Positions 28,025 to 35,779 of a stretch of DNA of 64,000 nucleotides are shown here, piece by piece; position 1 is the stretch's first letter, and every line of letters begins with the position of its first letter. The DNA is from Sutcliffiella horikoshii (GTDB taxonomy: Bacteria > Bacillota > Bacilli > Bacillales > Bacillaceae_I), in contig NZ_CP082918.1 of NCBI RefSeq assembly GCF_019931755.1, forward strand, positions 2,088,001 through 2,152,000, in the 5' to 3' direction. A model generated the notes under the pieces. It was not told the DNA's origin and searched no databases. It worked only from the letters and a program-made list of their open reading frames with translations. Made by a program: the position numbers and the translations under genes.

Positions 28025-28054
28025 ATTATATCTGATAATGATTATCAGTTGCAA
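28025..28054 (-). promoter_or_regulatory. Fur-controlled promoter of the Btr-like gene
   Basis: On the minus strand TTGCAA (28049-28054), 18 bp, TATAAT (28025-28030). The spacer is almost entirely the palindrome CTGATAATGATTATCAG at 28032-28048, a perfect Fur box. Fur and RNA polymerase could not bind together. Confidence 0.88.
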
Positions 28055-28095
28055 TAGAGTGATAGCCTTTTAGTTCTTAAGTTCCAAATCCACCG

Positions 28096-28530
28096 TCAAA
28101 AATGCTTTTTTTCAACCAAACTATCCAATACAAGCAGTAAAGTAGCTGCAACCAATTCTGTATATAATGGAACGGTGATGCCCTTTATCCATTCATCTGT
28201 CAGATATACAGGAATCCATATAAAAAGAAAAGTAATACCTATTTTTGAAATGGTAATGATCCACTTCCTTCTAAATCTAGGCAAAACTCTAATTAAGAAG
28301 GTCATGGTAGCTATTTCGAAAATCAAGGTTAAGGGTATCAATAAAACAATATAGTAAATCAATGAACTTTTTGTCTCATATTGAACACTGAACAGTTGAA
28401 AAAGACCGGCAAAACCAAACAAAAAGGCTCCACCCACAAAAAGCAGAGCAAGCGCAAAAAGAAGTGTCATAGAAATCGCTAAAATTAGTTTATCGGAACC
28501 GCTCAAATTCGGATCATGGTCATGTCCCAT
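28096..28530 (-). CDS. Small membrane protein, probably YrvL family
   Basis: 144 residues with four hydrophobic segments. The central FGFAGLFQLFSVQYETKSSL resembles the start of the second segment of YrvL, a B. subtilis membrane protein that negatively affects the sigma-O/RsoA system. The N-terminus has a HDHD pair that might bind metal. GGGGAG precedes the ATG. It lies between speD and the Btr-like gene, but terminators or promoters on both sides suggest separate transcription. Confidence 0.5.
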   Translation of the reverse strand: MGHDHDPNLSGSDKLILAISMTLLFALALLFVGGAFLFGFAGLFQLFSVQYETKSSLIYYIVLLIPLTLIFEIATMTFLIRVLPRFRRKWIITISKIGITFLFIWIPVYLTDEWIKGITVPLYTELVAATLLLVLDSLVEKKHF

Positions 28531-28594
28531 ATAGATCTCCCCTTTTTAGCCTATTAATAGGTGTTATTCGTTTAAAGGGGAATTCATGCCAACA

Positions 28595-28630
28595 AAAAAA
28601 GCAATAAGTCATTTGACTCATCGCTTTTTT
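28595..28630. terminator. Bidirectional terminator after speD
   Basis: AAAAAAGC and GCTTTTTT flank the inner stem AGTCA/TGACT, giving a long near-perfect hairpin with A- and T-runs on both sides. It lies 20 bp past the speD stop. Confidence 0.85.
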
Positions 28631-28649
28631 AGAGTTAAAAATTCCTTAT

Positions 28650-29468
28650 TCAATCTTCCCGGTGTCCAAAGTTGATGTTTTTCCCATAAAATATTTCGTC
28701 CATTTCATTTGTTAACTTGTTGGTAATTTCATATCTTTCATCATCTGACAGCTTGTCTTTAGAGTATCCGAACAGATAATTGTTCAAATCAAACTCTTTC
28801 AGTCGGCACTTTGTGTGAAAAATGTTTTCCTGATAGATATTTACATCGATCATATCATAAAGGCTTTTCACATCATTTGGTATGTAATTTTGAATAGAAT
28901 TAATATCATGGTCAATAAACAGCTTGTTTCCATTAATATCTCGTGTGAATCCACGCACACGGTAATCCATGGTCATAATATCTGTTTCAAAAGAGTGTAT
29001 CAGATAGTTTAATGCTTTCAATGGGGAAATCTCCCCGCAAGTGGATACATCTATATCGGCCCGAAAGGTACTGATTCCTTCTACTGGATGATATTCCGGA
29101 TAGGTATGAACTGTAATGTGGCTCTTATCAAGCTGGCATACTACAGAATCTGGAAGTGGGCCCGGAGACTCCTCATATGATTCCGTCGGGACTTCTACTA
29201 CCGGTCCTTCAGAAACAAGTACCGTGACACTAGCCCCTTGGGGTACATAGTCCTGTTTGGCGACATTTAGCACATGTGCACCGATCAGATCAGCAACGTT
29301 TTTTAAAATTTTGGTTAACCGATCTGCATTATATTGTTCATCTATATAATCAATATACGATTCCCTCTCCTCTTTTGTCTTTGTATAACAGATGTCATAC
29401 ATATTAAAGCTCAGGGATTTTGTTAAATTATTAAACTCATGCAGCATGATCCTTTTTTCCGAAGTCAA
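28650..29468 (-). CDS. speD: S-adenosylmethionine decarboxylase, E. coli-type proenzyme
   Basis: 272 residues, close along its length to the E. coli class 1a enzyme (264). The self-cleavage site is K115-S116 in [13 protein letters not shown]; Ser becomes the pyruvoyl cofactor. [17 protein letters not shown] and [15 protein letters not shown] are diagnostic. It makes decarboxylated AdoMet, the aminopropyl donor for spermidine. Bacillus species usually carry the short class 1b enzyme (about 126 residues), so the long type is of note. TTG start 7 bp after GGGGGAA. No spermidine synthase gene is adjacent. Spermidine is part of petrobactin, whose genes lie 2 kb away. Confidence 0.95.
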   Translation of the reverse strand: MTSEKRIMLHEFNNLTKSLSFNMYDICYTKTKEERESYIDYIDEQYNADRLTKILKNVADLIGAHVLNVAKQDYVPQGASVTVLVSEGPVVEVPTESYEESPGPLPDSVVCQLDKSHITVHTYPEYHPVEGISTFRADIDVSTCGEISPLKALNYLIHSFETDIMTMDYRVRGFTRDINGNKLFIDHDINSIQNYIPNDVKSLYDMIDVNIYQENIFHTKCRLKEFDLNNYLFGYSKDKLSDDERYEITNKLTNEMDEIFYGKNINFGHRED

Positions 29469-29534
29469 ATCAAAATTCCCCCTTCATTTATTTTCTACAA
29501 TTATAGTACCCCTTCTGGTATAGAAAAAAACAAA

Positions 29535-30446
29535 TTAAGACCTCAAGAATTCGCTTATCACTTTTTTCTGTTCATGATAAACAGATTGACCCAACTGGAT
29601 CAGCTCGTCCATATAGGTTACATCATCAAATGGGACTTCCTCTCCCAATTCCTTATTGAGTCGGATGTAATTGCTTCCTAATAGATGACTGCATTGATAG
29701 GACACAGATTCAGATGACAATTGCAAAGCAAGGTCCAATAATTTTGGCGTGACTTTCATAGAAGGGAATTGAAATGGAAGCCACTGTTTTACTCCCCAAT
29801 ATTTATTCTTTTGGATAGTAAAATCAATTTTTTGAAGTCCAGTCCCGATAGAGAGAATTTCTATGTCTTCCAATTTCAATTTGAAATATTCCAACCCTTC
29901 TGTAATACAAACCAGTGATGGATTATTGGCCCACAGGCCTCCGTCAATGGAAAGATAGTCGTTGCCGATATTGTTTGGGGGGAAATATACGGGTGCAGAA
30001 CAAGAGGAAAGCACCGCATCCCATAAATGAATGGTCATATCTTTTGCTGCCTTGTTGCCATAATTGGAACGGTGCACAAATGGCCTGCCATGTGTAAGGT
30101 TAACTGCAGGAATCAGCAGTGGACTAGTAATATCCTTCAGTTTTCGTTTTCCAAACTCTTGCATGATAAAACGTCTAAGCTGACGGTCACTATAGATACT
30201 TTTGAAAAGACCCACTTTGGCCTGACGAGTAAATATTTGTTTTCCGTATTTCTGATAACCTGATAATACTTCTTTCATCGGCTTTTTGATGGAAATGGAA
30301 GAGGCAATGATAGAACCTGTACTGGTCCCTGCGACAAGGTCTACTAAGTCGGCTATCGGACGGTTGTATTCCTCCTCTATCTCCTGAAGAATAGAAACGG
30401 CAAATACTCCCCGAATTCCTCCCCCATCTAGACACAACATTTTCAT
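29535..30446 (-). CDS. Patatin-like phospholipase (CapV-like)
   Basis: 303 residues. The oxyanion loop is DGGGIRG (7-13), the nucleophile S42 is in GTSTGS, and the catalytic Asp is in the DGG motif of LSIDGGLWANNPS near residue 168. The order and short length match patatins of the CBASS effector CapV type, which degrade membrane phospholipids when they bind a cyclic nucleotide. No CD-NTase, HORMA, TRIP13 or Cap2/Cap3 gene is next to it, so a defence role cannot be claimed; it may be a free-standing lipase. It is followed by speD on the same strand with 66 bp between. Confidence 0.85.
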   Translation of the reverse strand: MKMLCLDGGGIRGVFAVSILQEIEEEYNRPIADLVDLVAGTSTGSIIASSISIKKPMKEVLSGYQKYGKQIFTRQAKVGLFKSIYSDRQLRRFIMQEFGKRKLKDITSPLLIPAVNLTHGRPFVHRSNYGNKAAKDMTIHLWDAVLSSCSAPVYFPPNNIGNDYLSIDGGLWANNPSLVCITEGLEYFKLKLEDIEILSIGTGLQKIDFTIQKNKYWGVKQWLPFQFPSMKVTPKLLDLALQLSSESVSYQCSHLLGSNYIRLNKELGEEVPFDDVTYMDELIQLGQSVYHEQKKVISEFLRS

Positions 30447-30499
30447 TTACCATATCTCCCGTACTCATTTCCTATTAGGCTTTCCTTCAAACAAGAAAA

Positions 30500-30541
30500 A
30501 ACTCCTAAAAAAAGGAGGAATTTGTCCCTTTCTTAGGAGTT
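30500..30541 (-). terminator. Terminator of the ArsA-type ATPase gene
   Basis: AACTCCTAA and TTAGGAGTT pair, with an inner AAAGG/CCTTT stem; the minus strand ends TTTTTTCTTG. The upstream arm includes the stop codon of the ATPase gene. Confidence 0.75.
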
Positions 30542-31486
30542 CTTCAATGGGAGGTGATTTGTTAAGGTATCTGCATACTTCCTTAAATGTTCCACATTAG
30601 AAATATCATGTTCAAACAGTGGAATTTTAGTTATTTCTTGTTTGCGGAAAATTTCATGTATCTGCTGAATATATGGTCTTTCATTTCCTCGTCGATTTTC
30701 CATAAAGACTCCATCTGCATGATCGGGGATAACCTTATTTACATAAACAGTGGAAACGTTCATGTTTTGCTTTTCCAACATATCTATCGCTTTTTTTGTT
30801 TCAAGTATCGGAAGTCTTTCCGCATTAAGTACAAAGGCATAACCTGTCTTTTTCTGGTCAAGGAGAATATCCCTAACTTTTACGAACTTTTGCTTTCTAG
30901 CCTGTAATTTTTCAAATATCGGGTCTTCCACTGGCTCTCCATCGTTTAACAGCTGGGTATAGTTTTGTTGAACCTTTTTTCTCTTTTCCAATAGCCCGCT
31001 GATCCAGACGTTCATCAGTTCAGGCAATGTTAAAAGCCGAATGGTGTGGCCGGTTGGAGCGGTGTCAAATATGATATGGTCGAAAGAATCGTATTCTTCG
31101 AGCACTAAGGAAGTGATTTTATCAAATAATGCCGCCTCATCAGCTCCAGGCGATGCACTTGCCAGATCAATTTGCCTATGTACTTCTTCTACCATGGTTG
31201 CCTTTACTAACCCTTTTAAGTTAGTTTTAACCTCTTCGATATATCTTTTTGATTCAGATTGAGGATTGATTTCTAAGAGATGCAGATATGCGTTGATAGA
31301 CAGTACTTTATCTTTCGGCTTTACATGAAAGATGTCTCCTATATTATGGGCCGGATCTGTTGATACCAACAACACCTTTTTGCTTTCTTCGGATAATAGG
31401 AGTGCAACAGCAGAGGCTGTGGTTGATTTTCCAACTCCCCCTTTGCCACCAATAAACATTATTTTATGATTGAAAAGCTTACTCAT
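30533..31486 (-). CDS. ArsA/Get3-family ATPase
   Basis: 317 residues from ATG 31486, which follows AGGAGGAAG; a longer frame to 31555 lacks a ribosome site. The deviant Walker A GGKGGVGKST (13-22), switch I DPAHNIGD, and switch II FDTAPTGHTIRLL are intact. It is a single ATPase domain, so it should dimerise as Get3 does. No arsenic-resistance genes are present. It is 11 bp after the cory-CC-star gene and in line with cstA, a context that suggests service to that transporter or its small partner rather than arsenite export. Confidence 0.88.
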   Translation of the reverse strand: MSKLFNHKIMFIGGKGGVGKSTTASAVALLLSEESKKVLLVSTDPAHNIGDIFHVKPKDKVLSINAYLHLLEINPQSESKRYIEEVKTNLKGLVKATMVEEVHRQIDLASASPGADEAALFDKITSLVLEEYDSFDHIIFDTAPTGHTIRLLTLPELMNVWISGLLEKRKKVQQNYTQLLNDGEPVEDPIFEKLQARKQKFVKVRDILLDQKKTGYAFVLNAERLPILETKKAIDMLEKQNMNVSTVYVNKVIPDHADGVFMENRRGNERPYIQQIHEIFRKQEITKIPLFEHDISNVEHLRKYADTLTNHLPLKNS

Positions 31487-31497
31487 TCTTCTTCCTC

Positions 31498-31761
31498 CTA
31501 GCAGCAGCGTATTCCATTTAGTGGTGATTTCTCCATACCCATTCGAAGGTGCCAATCATGAAACCTCTCAATGACAAATGGATATAGCTCCAACGTATAG
31601 TAAAATGCAGGATTAGGGAGACCAAGCAATTCAGAAAAACATAGTAATGTGAACAGGTCTTCTTCCTCCCTTAACTCTCTTGCGATCTCAGTTCTATGAG
31701 GTTGCTGAAGTATTTCATCATAAATAGTTATGACTTTCTTGAATCTTTCCAGAATATCCAT
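31498..31761 (-). CDS. cory-CC-star family small protein
   Basis: 87 residues ending in NGIRCC followed directly by the stop codon, the feature that gives the family its name. The rest is helical, with FTLLCFSELLGLPNPAFYYTLELYPF as its core (in parts). It lies between cstA and the ArsA-type ATPase, all on the minus strand. Enterobacterial CstA/BtsT need a small partner, YbdD/YjiX, for transport; this protein is unrelated in sequence but sits in the same place and could be its counterpart. The terminal Cys pair could bind metal or be lipid- or disulfide-modified. AGGGG precedes the ATG. Confidence 0.8.
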   Translation of the reverse strand: MDILERFKKVITIYDEILQQPHRTEIARELREEEDLFTLLCFSELLGLPNPAFYYTLELYPFVIERFHDWHLRMGMEKSPLNGIRCC

Positions 31762-31793
31762 TTAGAAACCCCTTTCTGCTATTTACGAAAGAA

Positions 31794-31819
31794 GAGGATG
31801 AGCAACATGCTTCATCCTC
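31794..31819 (-). terminator. Hairpin between cstA and the cory-CC-star gene
   Basis: GAGGATGA and TCATCCTC pair perfectly around 10 bases. The minus-strand tail TTCTTTCG is poor in T, so it may terminate only partly and set the ratio of cstA to its two downstream genes. Confidence 0.5.
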
Positions 31820-31839
31820 TCACCAAAAGTTACCAAAAC

Positions 31840-33582
31840 TTACATGGATGGATCTATTGGGGGAGATTTGTCTGTCTTAAAGAATACTCTAAACGCCTCC
31901 AAGATGATCCAAAATGCGAACACGAAGATAATTCCACCTAAAATGAAAAGCAACATGTTTGCATCTGTTTCACCTAGTCCTGACCATTGAAAGACGACTT
32001 GAACAAACATGGCATAAAGAGTCATCGAGAAAATGAAAACCATCGGTACAAATGTATAAAAGAAGTTTCTTCCCTGCTTCTTTAACCATACAGATATCAG
32101 TAGTAGACTGACCCCCGCCAAGAGCTGATTACTTGTACCAAAAAGCGGCCAGAGTAAGTAACCTCCTGAACCAAACCCATTTGGTCCTTTAGGAATCAAC
32201 ACCAATGCAGCACTTGAAACAACTGCTACAGAAGTTGCGACATGCATGTTTGTTAACGGTTTAAAATTATATTCACTTCCAATTTCAGAAATGATGTATC
32301 TCATAAGACGTAAGGATGTGTCCAAACTTGTCGCGGCAAAGCTGACAACTATGACGGTTACAATGGTTCTGGCAATATTAGCTGGTATTGCAATTCCTGT
32401 AGCAAGTTGGGCCGCACCGTTAATGAAATTGGACATCCCACCCAGACTTGCTGCACCAAAATCTGAGTAAGCAGCTCTGAAATCACCCGCATTTGCAAAT
32501 AATGTTGCTACCGCAATAATAGAAATTAAGGCGAGAACCCCTTCTCCCACCGAGCCCAAGTAACCAACAAACCGTGCATCTGTTTCTTTATCCAATTGTT
32601 TCGAGGTTGTACCAGATGCAACCAGGCCATGAAATCCAGAAATGGCCCCACAGGCAATGGTGATAAATAGCAACGGGAACCAGGAAACATCGCTTACCTC
32701 ATTTGTCATCGGGGCTGTTAGTTCTGGTCTCAGTACAAGCAAACCTGCATACAGCATTAATAAACCAACGACCAATTGATGTGAGTTGATATAGTCCCTT
32801 GGTTGCAAAAGCTTCCAAACAGGTAACGTGGAAGCAAAATAACAATAAACAAGAAGAATTACAATCCAGACAAAGAATGACATGGAGATTCCATCTAATC
32901 CGAATATCACCGTGTTATCTGCTCCGCCAAAGTAACGGACCAAATCAATTTGTAAGAATGGAACTTTACTTGTTAACACAGCAGTTCCATACATAACGGC
33001 AAGGGCAATTAAGGAAGGAACCAACATTTTTGCTTTTCTTTTATAGACTGCATATCCAATCCATATAGCTATTGGTATTTCAATGAAGATTGGTAAAACT
33101 GCCGCCGGGAACTGAATGAACAGGTTAGAGATAACCCATGCAAACACGGCGTTGACCATGAGAACTAAAATCAAAATAATAAATAAAAAGAGCATTTTAG
33201 CACGTTTACCAATCAAGCGGTCTGTTAACGTACCGATAGATTGTCCTTTATTTCGGACCGAAAGCACCAATGTACCAAAATCATGGACTCCAGCTGCAAA
33301 GACAGTACCTAGTATGACCCAAAGAAATGCGGGTCCCCAGCCCCAATACAGGGCAATTGCAGGACCTAAGATAGGCGAAGCTCCCGCCACTGAGGAAAAA
33401 TGATGTCCCCATAAAACTACCTTTTTCGTTGGTACAAAATCCACCCCGTCGTTGTACTTATGGGCGGGTGTTACATAATCAGGATCCAGGTGGTAAATCT
33501 TTTCTGCGATGAATTTAGAATAATAACGGTACCCCAGTGCAAATACAATAAAACCGACAATTGCCAACCATACAGAATTCAC
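31840..33582 (-). CDS. cstA: Carbon starvation protein A, pyruvate/peptide transporter
   Basis: 580 residues, about 16 hydrophobic segments. The N-terminal YYSKFIAEKIYHLDP, HHFSSVAGASPILGPAIA and DFGTLVLSVRNKGQSIG (in parts) are family hallmarks, as is FHGLVASGTTSKQLDKETDARFVGY (in parts). CstA-type proteins import pyruvate or peptides when preferred carbon is exhausted. The start is GTG after GGGAGGAATTAGG. A consensus promoter with an overlapping cre site lies 50 bp upstream, indicating CcpA repression in glucose. Downstream genes encode cory-CC-star and an ArsA-type ATPase. Confidence 0.93.
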   Translation of the reverse strand: MNSVWLAIVGFIVFALGYRYYSKFIAEKIYHLDPDYVTPAHKYNDGVDFVPTKKVVLWGHHFSSVAGASPILGPAIALYWGWGPAFLWVILGTVFAAGVHDFGTLVLSVRNKGQSIGTLTDRLIGKRAKMLFLFIILILVLMVNAVFAWVISNLFIQFPAAVLPIFIEIPIAIWIGYAVYKRKAKMLVPSLIALAVMYGTAVLTSKVPFLQIDLVRYFGGADNTVIFGLDGISMSFFVWIVILLVYCYFASTLPVWKLLQPRDYINSHQLVVGLLMLYAGLLVLRPELTAPMTNEVSDVSWFPLLFITIACGAISGFHGLVASGTTSKQLDKETDARFVGYLGSVGEGVLALISIIAVATLFANAGDFRAAYSDFGAASLGGMSNFINGAAQLATGIAIPANIARTIVTVIVVSFAATSLDTSLRLMRYIISEIGSEYNFKPLTNMHVATSVAVVSSAALVLIPKGPNGFGSGGYLLWPLFGTSNQLLAGVSLLLISVWLKKQGRNFFYTFVPMVFIFSMTLYAMFVQVVFQWSGLGETDANMLLFILGGIIFVFAFWIILEAFRVFFKTDKSPPIDPSM

Positions 33583-33616
33583 CCTAATTCCTCCCTCTTT
33601 CTATGTATACAAGAGT

Positions 33617-33645
33617 AGATTACTAATGAGTGAAAGCGTTGTCAA
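33617..33645 (-). promoter_or_regulatory. cstA promoter with CcpA cre site
   Basis: Minus strand TTGACA (33640-33645), 17 bp, TAATCT (33617-33622). TGAAAGCGTTGTCA at 33631-33644 fits the cre consensus TGWNANCGNTNWCA at every position and overlaps the -35, so CcpA would repress. Confidence 0.9.
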
Positions 33646-33721
33646 TATAGATTTCTGAAAATTCATACTAAATACATGTTAGTTTTAATATCAGGTCTTA
33701 AAATGGGTGGAAAGTAGCATG

Positions 33722-33792
33722 ATGTCGATTGCTAACTAAATATGTCGCAAGTACTATTTTTCATTGAATATTCCGACATATAGACTTATAAT
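33722..33792 (+). promoter_or_regulatory. Promoter of the GDSL gene with TGTCG repeats
   Basis: TTGAAT (33764-33769), 17 bp, TATAAT (33787-33792). Around it are ATGTCG at 33722, TATGTCG at 33741 and the inverse CGACATA at 33774-33780, the last within the spacer. The inverted pair could be the site of an unidentified regulator. Confidence 0.6.
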
Positions 33793-33845
33793 GTGGAAGA
33801 TTCATGTAAATTTATATGAATACATAACCAATCAAGGGGGATTTT

Positions 33846-35444
33846 TTGTTGAAATTTAAGCACGTGTCATTGTTGTTTGCTGTGTTGCTCGTTTTTAACC
33901 TTTTTGCCTCCAACTTTGTTTTAGCAGAAGAAATTCAAGAAACAAAACCCACATTAGTTGCGTTGGGAGATTCTATTCCGTATGGGACAAGTCTACCAGA
34001 CCGTAGTCAGGCATTTCCTAATCTAATTTTAGAGGGAGAAACAACAGTTATTAACAAAAGTGTACCAGGACAAACTTCTTCTCAATTGCTGGTACAAATT
34101 ACTACAGACCCTGAAACAGCTCAAGCACTTCAAAATGCTGATGTAATTACTATAAACACAGGAAACAACGATCTTCTGCAGGCAGCCAAAATCGCTGAGA
34201 TTGCTGCTGCGATTCAAGCAGGAAAAGAAATCAATTATGAAGAACTAAAATTAGATGTAGCATTAGCTGCTGCAAAGGCTGGAGAAAATTTGGCGGTAAT
34301 ATTGCATAGCATTCGGGAGATGAACACGGACGCCCCAATATTACTATATAACATTTATAATCCTTTCCCAAATCTTGATGCAGAACCTGTGAAAACTTTG
34401 CACCAAGTTGGTGAAATGATTTTAGAAGATGTGAATAAAGGGTTTCCTCTAGTTGCATCATCTTATTCGAACACTTTTGTACTTGATGCCTATTCAGCTT
34501 TCGACGGTAATCAGGTAGATCATGTCTATGGTTTTCCAGATGTTCACCCAACTATTGTGGGGCATCAAACATTGGCAGCATTGGCTAATAGCTTGCTATT
34601 GGAAATGTATCCACCGGTGGAACCTGAGCCTGAGCCGGAATATGAGCTTGAATTGACCTTAACACCGGAAGATGAAACAGAAGGTCCTGTGGAGATTCAT
34701 GTAGATACTAAAGGTCAGACACCTCTTAAAATGATGTGGATGGCAGGGGAAAAATCCGAATTAGATTTTTTAAAGTTAGAAGATGTGAACTTCTTGGAGG
34801 GTAATAGCTTTGAAGTAACGGAGAATGGAAAATATACGGTACTTGCTATTTTTAGTGAGGACGGAATGGAAAGAGCCATTCAGACGATTGAAGTTTCCAA
34901 TATTGTACCACCAGTGGAGAACCCAACTTATACGCTTGATTTATCTATCTCTCCGAATGAAGAAACAGAAGGACCTGTTACCATTTCAATTGATACAAAA
35001 GGTATGAAGCCTTTAAGTTTGATGTGGATGACCGGTGAAAGAACAGACTTAGACTTCTTGGAAGTAGATAAGGTAAATTTCTTGCAAGGTACAAGTTTTG
35101 AAGTGACTGAAAATGGAAAATATACTGTTCTTGCGGTTTTCAGTCAAGATGGGATGGCACGGGTTGTGAAAACCATTGAAGTCACAAATATTGTTTCTCC
35201 TGCTGAACCACCAGCTGAGGAAGAACCACCTTCAGAAGAGGAAGATAACACGCCTCCTCCACCTGTAAAGAAAGATGAAACAAAACAACCGGTCGAAAAG
35301 AAGCCAGTAGCTAAGAGTGGAAACAAGCTTCCGAATACGGCGACAAGTGCTTATAACTACTTGGTTTGGGGCGCAGGTTTGTTGTTTGTCGGACTTGTTA
35401 GTATGACAAGTATTTTCGTATACCGCCGAAAGTTTGCTGTATAA
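33846..35444 (+). CDS. Wall-anchored SGNH/GDSL hydrolase with LPNTA signal
   Basis: 532 residues. Signal peptide to about A27; SGNH domain about 35-258 with S43 in LVALGDSIPYG, the Asn block NTGNNDLL, and the catalytic Asp/His in DVHPT. Two repeats of about 84 residues follow (about 262-345 and 358-441), both running from EETEGPV to FEVTENGKYTVLA. Then a Pro/Glu/Lys-rich spacer and a C-terminal LPNTA motif, hydrophobic helix and RRK tail. LPNTA rather than LPxTG points to a class D sortase (B. anthracis SrtC type). It should be an ester hydrolase fixed to the wall. TTG start after AAGGGGGA; TTG 33849 is equally possible. Confidence 0.88.
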   Translation: MLKFKHVSLLFAVLLVFNLFASNFVLAEEIQETKPTLVALGDSIPYGTSLPDRSQAFPNLILEGETTVINKSVPGQTSSQLLVQITTDPETAQALQNADVITINTGNNDLLQAAKIAEIAAAIQAGKEINYEELKLDVALAAAKAGENLAVILHSIREMNTDAPILLYNIYNPFPNLDAEPVKTLHQVGEMILEDVNKGFPLVASSYSNTFVLDAYSAFDGNQVDHVYGFPDVHPTIVGHQTLAALANSLLLEMYPPVEPEPEPEYELELTLTPEDETEGPVEIHVDTKGQTPLKMMWMAGEKSELDFLKLEDVNFLEGNSFEVTENGKYTVLAIFSEDGMERAIQTIEVSNIVPPVENPTYTLDLSISPNEETEGPVTISIDTKGMKPLSLMWMTGERTDLDFLEVDKVNFLQGTSFEVTENGKYTVLAVFSQDGMARVVKTIEVTNIVSPAEPPAEEEPPSEEEDNTPPPPVKKDETKQPVEKKPVAKSGNKLPNTATSAYNYLVWGAGLLFVGLVSMTSIFVYRRKFAV

Positions 35445-35453
35445 TTCTTTATA

Positions 35454-35487
35454 GCCCACCACTGCTTCATAGTGGTGGGCTTTTATA
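35454..35487 (+). terminator. Terminator of the GDSL gene
   Basis: GCCCACCACT and AGTGGTGGGC pair perfectly around 7 bases, followed by TTTTATATT. Confidence 0.88.
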
Positions 35488-35577
35488 TTGGGTAAATATC
35501 AGCTGTGGCCACCTTTTTAGTAGGATAAGTTGTTGGCGGTGCACTTTTTAATTGTTCGGTTTAGTTGCAAATAAATG

Positions 35578-35688
35578 TTCTACATTTCCCAGATCTACTT
35601 CTACATTTTCCCAACCCACTTCTACAGTTTAGACTCTTACTTCTACCTTTTACAATAAAGGTTCTACCACTAAACGGCGACCTTCTAC
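35578..35688. repeat. Phased word array B: TTCTAC x6 at 21 bp
   Basis: TTCTAC starts at 35578, 35599, 35620, 35641, 35662 and 35683, five steps of exactly 21 bp. The 15-bp spacers differ from each other except for a tendency to end in AC before the word in the first copies. It lies between two convergent genes, after one terminator and before the other. The remaining sequence from 35488 to 35779 shows no gene. Confidence 0.88.
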
Positions 35689-35745
35689 CACATAACAATT
35701 TTCGACACCAGCTACTCACCCATATATTTCCTAAACATTAATACT

Positions 35746-35777
35746 AAAAACCTTCGCGGACATCCACCAAGGTTTTT
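35746..35777 (-). terminator. Terminator of the EVE-like protein gene
   Basis: AAAAACCTT and AAGGTTTTT pair around 14 bases; the minus strand ends TTTTTAGTATT. It lies 3 bp past the stop. Confidence 0.78.
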
Positions 35778-35779
35778 TA

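Noticed and set aside
29535..30446. CBASS defence system with a CapV effector
   Set aside because: The patatin matches the effector type, but neighbouring genes are speD and an ArsA-type ATPase; there is no cyclase or accessory gene.
30533..31486. Arsenic resistance ATPase
   Set aside because: No arsR, arsB, arsC or arsD nearby, only one ATPase domain, and the context is cstA.
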